Origin: Sulfurimonas sp. UBA6014
GTDB lineage: Bacteria > Campylobacterota > Campylobacteria > Campylobacterales > Sulfurimonadaceae
NCBI GenBank assembly: GCA_002428085.1
Contig: DJAA01000066.1
Span: 75,368 to 83,635 of the forward strand
Direction of reading: 5' to 3'
Length of the DNA: 8,268 nt
The notes under the pieces are model-generated. The model saw nothing but the letters and a program-made list of their open reading frames with translations, did no database searches and was not told the origin of the DNA. Both the position numbers and the translations under genes were made by a program. Of the stretch, positions 5,793 to 8,268 are shown one piece after another. Within the stretch, counting starts at the first letter, position 1, and each line of letters begins with the position of its first letter.

Positions 5793-5798
5793 ATTATA
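5793..5798 (-). promoter_or_regulatory. -10 box (TATAAT) of the petABC operon
   Basis: A perfect TATAAT in the 61-bp gap between the GT-B-like gene and petA. Transcription would start near 5786, leaving about 25 bases before the petA ATG. No -35 is recognisable; the upstream DNA is AT-rich (TTAATTAATTA repeats at 5811-5825). petABC may therefore be transcribed apart from mnmG, though no terminator hairpin separates them and read-through is possible. Confidence 0.6.
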
Positions 5799-5822
5799 TA
5801 CCAAACATCTTTTAATTAATTA

Positions 5823-6686
5823 TTAATTTAAGTTTTCTTTTATAAAATCTGAAATTTTTCTGCTGTTTTGTTGCAATTTGTAATAATCAATATTATCTAT
5901 AGTTTTAATAATCAAGTTTAAATGATTTTTGTCGAACTCTTTAACGACTGGAATATGGAAACTCTCAAAAAGGGGAATGAAATCAGTCGTATAATTTTCT
6001 CTTTGAATATAAATTGGTTTGCCCCCGCTTGCCAAACTCTCAAGAGTCGCTTGAGGGGAAGCTGTGATGAAAATCTCAGTTTTTTTAATGGTCTCTTCAT
6101 ACGCTTCAAAATCGTGCGTGCGTTTAAATATCTTTTTTAAGTGCGCTTCATAATCTAAAAAATAGTAAAAACCCAGTTGCAAATCGGGTTCTAAACCCTC
6201 AAGAAAAGCTAAATTTTTCTCCAAATCTTTCTCATAATCATCATCGCCAAAAAAATAAGCTATTTTGATAGTTTTAGCCGTTTGCTCAAAAAAAGTATCA
6301 TCCACTGCATACCCTTGACAAATACCTTCATCTTCTAAATAAGGGGAGATAAGAAACTCATTTTCCTCTTTTATATCTTCTTGTAAATCACTTATTCTTA
6401 TAAAAGTAGAAAAATATTTTCTCATGTCCTCGAGCATAAAAGGGTTGGCTTCTTTTGAGTCAAAAATAAGCTTATCGCCGCGATGAGCGATTTGGGGTAT
6501 GTTTCTCACAACATCTATGCCAACGCTTTTTTCTACCCCAAAATCTCTAGCGATTTGGGCTATGCGAAAGTCGGAACAAAGCAGAGTAATGTCTAAGTCG
6601 TCCAAAGAGCGAATAATAGTCGTCGCGCGTCTAAAGCGGTCTAAACCGACTCTGTGACCAGTGTGAACATAATAAAAAATTCTCAT
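5823..6686 (-). CDS. uncharacterised GT-B-fold protein resembling PseG/SpsG glycosyltransferase-like enzymes
   Basis: I do not recognise this gene by name. The 287-residue protein has no signal peptide or membrane helix and should be cytosolic. Its N-terminus (MRIFYYVHTGHRVGLDRFRRATTI) recalls the 'G-x-GH-x-x-R' loop that opens the first Rossmann domain of PseG/SpsG and MurG-like proteins: Gly10-His11, then Asp16-Arg17 and Arg20. 'DKLIFDSKEANP' (71-82) resembles their 'D-x-x-v-i-D' strand. The C-terminal half has 'TEIFITASPQATLESLASGGKPIYIQ' (203-228), the position where GT-B enzymes read 'a-G-S-T-x-E-x-x-a-x-G-x-P' and bind the nucleotide. This suggests a nucleotide-sugar or polyphosphate-type substrate, but none can be named. 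It starts one base after the mnmG stop with AAGG upstream, so it is translationally coupled to mnmG. Function is open. Confidence 0.75.
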   Translation of the reverse strand: MRIFYYVHTGHRVGLDRFRRATTIIRSLDDLDITLLCSDFRIAQIARDFGVEKSVGIDVVRNIPQIAHRGDKLIFDSKEANPFMLEDMRKYFSTFIRISDLQEDIKEENEFLISPYLEDEGICQGYAVDDTFFEQTAKTIKIAYFFGDDDYEKDLEKNLAFLEGLEPDLQLGFYYFLDYEAHLKKIFKRTHDFEAYEETIKKTEIFITASPQATLESLASGGKPIYIQRENYTTDFIPLFESFHIPVVKEFDKNHLNLIIKTIDNIDYYKLQQNSRKISDFIKENLN

Positions 6687-6687
6687 T

Positions 6688-8268
6688 TTAAACCTTTTTT
6701 TTGCCCATTTTTATATAAATGTGCAGTATTTCGATAGCCGCAGGCGTAATGCCGCTGATAGCAAGAGCTGCTTGAAGTGTCGGAGGATTAAAAGCTTCCA
6801 GTTTTTCTACTATCTCTCTGCTGAGTCCACTGACGATTTTAAAATCAAAATCTTGAGGAATTTCGATTTTAAGATACTTTTTCATCTTCTCAATCTCATC
6901 ACTTTGCTTTTCGATGTAACGGGCATATTTAGCCTCTACAAGTATCTCTTCTTGGATGTAAGGGTTGTACATGGCTAACTCAGGCACGAGTTGCACCATC
7001 TTTTGAACGTCAAAACTTTTTCGAGCAATAAGCTGTTGCGCTGTAGAGATATCTTTTATCGCCACCTCGTCCATACTCTCAAGCAAAGCAATAAACTCTT
7101 TATTTGGGGTAAAGGTAGTCTCTTCTAAAAGCTTTGCTCCAGCTTGTATTTGGTCGTTTTTGAGTTTGATTTTCTCATACGTTGCATCATCTATGAGCCC
7201 CAGCGCATGTCCATAATGTCCCAATCTTGTATCGGCAGATTCTTCACGAAGAAGCAGTCTGTACTCTGCACGGGAAGTAAACATTCTGTAGGGCTCGTTT
7301 GTCCCTTTTGTCACCAAGTCGTCTATAAGAACGCCGATATATGCCTCATCACGTCTTAAAACCAAAGGCTCTTTGCCTTGCAAAGAGAGTGAAGCGTTAA
7401 TGCCTGCCATGATGCCCTGTGCAGCGGCTTCTTCATAGCCTGTTGTGCCGTTAATCTGACCAGCAAGATAAAGCCCTTTGATTTTTTTTGTCTCAAGCGA
7501 ATGTTTGAGCTCTCTAGGGTCGACAAAATCGTACTCTATGGCATAACCGTAACGGACTATTTTAGCCTGTTCCATACCGACCACGGAGTGAATCATTTGT
7601 CGTTGTACCTCAGGCGGAAGCGAGGTACTTAAGCCGTTTATGTAGCACTCGGTATTATCCATGGTTTGGGGTTCTATAAAAAGATGGTGTCTCTCTTTGT
7701 CGGCAAACTTGCTTACTTTGTCTTCTATGCTTGGGCAGTAGCGTGGGCTTTTGCCTGCTATTTGACCCGTAAAAAGAGGCGCTCTGTAAAAATTGGATGC
7801 GATGATGTGATGTGTCTGCTCATTTGTGTAAGCAATGTAGCAAGGGAGCTGTTTTTTTGTCCTTTGAAACTCCTCACGATTGGTGCGAAAACTAAAAGGG
7901 TTTGGAAGTGCGTCGCCATCTTGTTCTTCCATGACTGAAAAATCTATAGAAGAGCTGTCAACCCTTGCACAAGTCCCTGTTTTGAGCCGCCCCATAGTTA
8001 AACCACAATCATTTTTGAGCGAATCACTCAAGCCGACACTTGTTTGTTCCCCAAAGCGACCCCCTATTTGCTGCACTTCACCGATGTGAATAACACCTTT
8101 GAGGAAGGTTCCGCTTGTGATAATAACTTTTTTGGCACTGTACTCGTTGAGCAGGTCGGTTTTCACACCCCTCATCATCCCATTTTCTACGATTAGCCGC
8201 TCAACCATCTCTTGGGCCAAGTCAAGATTTTTGGTGCTCAAAACAGTATTTCTAGCGATGATGCGGTT
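6688..8268 (-). CDS. mnmG: tRNA uridine-5-carboxymethylaminomethyl modification enzyme MnmG (GidA), N-terminus cut by the window edge
   Basis: With MnmE, MnmG installs the (carboxymethyl)aminomethyl group on C5 of wobble uridine 34 in several tRNAs, using FAD, NADH and methylene-tetrahydrofolate; cytosolic. 526 codons are visible, in frame from 8268 (NRIIARNTV...). About 100 residues, including the GxGxxG FAD loop, lie outside; the TTG at 8241 is an internal codon. Seen, counted from the edge: SGTFLKGVIHIG (52-63), MGRLKTGT (92-99), catalytic-loop RYCPSIEDK with Cys178 (E. coli Cys277), NGTTGYEEAAAQG (273-285) for FAD, TSRAEYRLLLR (331-341), and the C-terminal helical domain ending 'SGITPAAIEILHIYIK', which contacts MnmE. 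'GTCARVD' replaces 'GTPPRID' of E. coli. No frameshift or stop is seen. It is followed after one base by the GT-B-like gene. Confidence 0.97.
   Translation of the reverse strand, partial: NRIIARNTVLSTKNLDLAQEMVERLIVENGMMRGVKTDLLNEYSAKKVIITSGTFLKGVIHIGEVQQIGGRFGEQTSVGLSDSLKNDCGLTMGRLKTGTCARVDSSSIDFSVMEEQDGDALPNPFSFRTNREEFQRTKKQLPCYIAYTNEQTHHIIASNFYRAPLFTGQIAGKSPRYCPSIEDKVSKFADKERHHLFIEPQTMDNTECYINGLSTSLPPEVQRQMIHSVVGMEQAKIVRYGYAIEYDFVDPRELKHSLETKKIKGLYLAGQINGTTGYEEAAAQGIMAGINASLSLQGKEPLVLRRDEAYIGVLIDDLVTKGTNEPYRMFTSRAEYRLLLREESADTRLGHYGHALGLIDDATYEKIKLKNDQIQAGAKLLEETTFTPNKEFIALLESMDEVAIKDISTAQQLIARKSFDVQKMVQLVPELAMYNPYIQEEILVEAKYARYIEKQSDEIEKMKKYLKIEIPQDFDFKIVSGLSREIVEKLEAFNPPTLQAALAISGITPAAIEILHIYIKMGKKKV

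Noticed and set aside
5811..5830. TTAATTAATTATTAATTTAA as a regulator palindrome upstream of petA
   Set aside because: It is simple AT repeat sequence overlapping the end of the preceding gene and matches no operator I know; insufficient to call.
8239..8241. TTG at 8241 as the start of mnmG
   Set aside because: The frame is open to the window edge and upstream codons (NRIIARNTV) continue an MnmG-like sequence; the family has about 100 more residues including the FAD loop. The gene is partial, not short.
1..8268. Search for mobile elements, CRISPR arrays, tRNA/rRNA, riboswitches, toxin-antitoxin or defence genes
   Set aside because: No direct repeat arrays, transposase motifs, RNA gene signatures or compositional break were seen by eye; all stretches over 130 bases are accounted for by core genes.

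Overview
The window comes from a Campylobacterota (Epsilonproteobacteria) genome, probably a free-living Sulfurimonas/Sulfuricurvum-type relative. The evidence is the AT-rich coding style, the cytochrome bc complex with a diheme c subunit, the long form of QueD, the campylobacterotal QueE with 'CNMRCEGFG...GCDT', and promoters made of a good TATAAT under a T-rich stretch with no -35. The genus is inference. All nine recognisable genes lie on the minus strand, so they are read from right to left. Plus-strand open frames are shadows.

Right part (8268 down to 5823): the 3' five-sixths of mnmG (gidA, tRNA wobble-uridine modification; the FAD-binding N-terminus lies outside the window), followed after one base by an unnamed 287-residue protein resembling the GT-B/PseG-SpsG family. 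A 61-bp gap with a TATAAT box then leads into petA-petB-petC. These encode the Rieske protein, a fused cytochrome b and a diheme cytochrome c, together a quinol:cytochrome c oxidoreductase (complex III). The three genes are 9-12 bp apart and are followed by a perfect 11-bp hairpin terminator.

Left part (2923 down to 30): a small RDD-family membrane protein whose -10 box sits so close to the ATG that the mRNA may be leaderless, then an intergenic promoter region with a near-consensus CRP/FNR-type palindrome, then moaA-queE-queD. MoaA (molybdenum cofactor) and QueE (7-deazaguanine) are both radical SAM enzymes in GTP-derived pathways. QueD makes the QueE substrate. The three genes are spaced by 3 bp or overlap, so they are probably co-transcribed and translationally coupled. 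A possible further gene starts at the left edge.

This is mostly housekeeping and core energy metabolism. I see no mobile element, CRISPR, tRNA/rRNA, toxin-antitoxin or defence cluster. The points of real interest are: the putative class II CRP/FNR site at moaA; a Rieske centre lacking the Ser and Tyr that raise its potential; b6f-like haem-ligand spacing in a fused cytochrome b; non-canonical cysteine spacing in QueE and QueD; and the uncharacterised GT-B-like protein between mnmG and petA.
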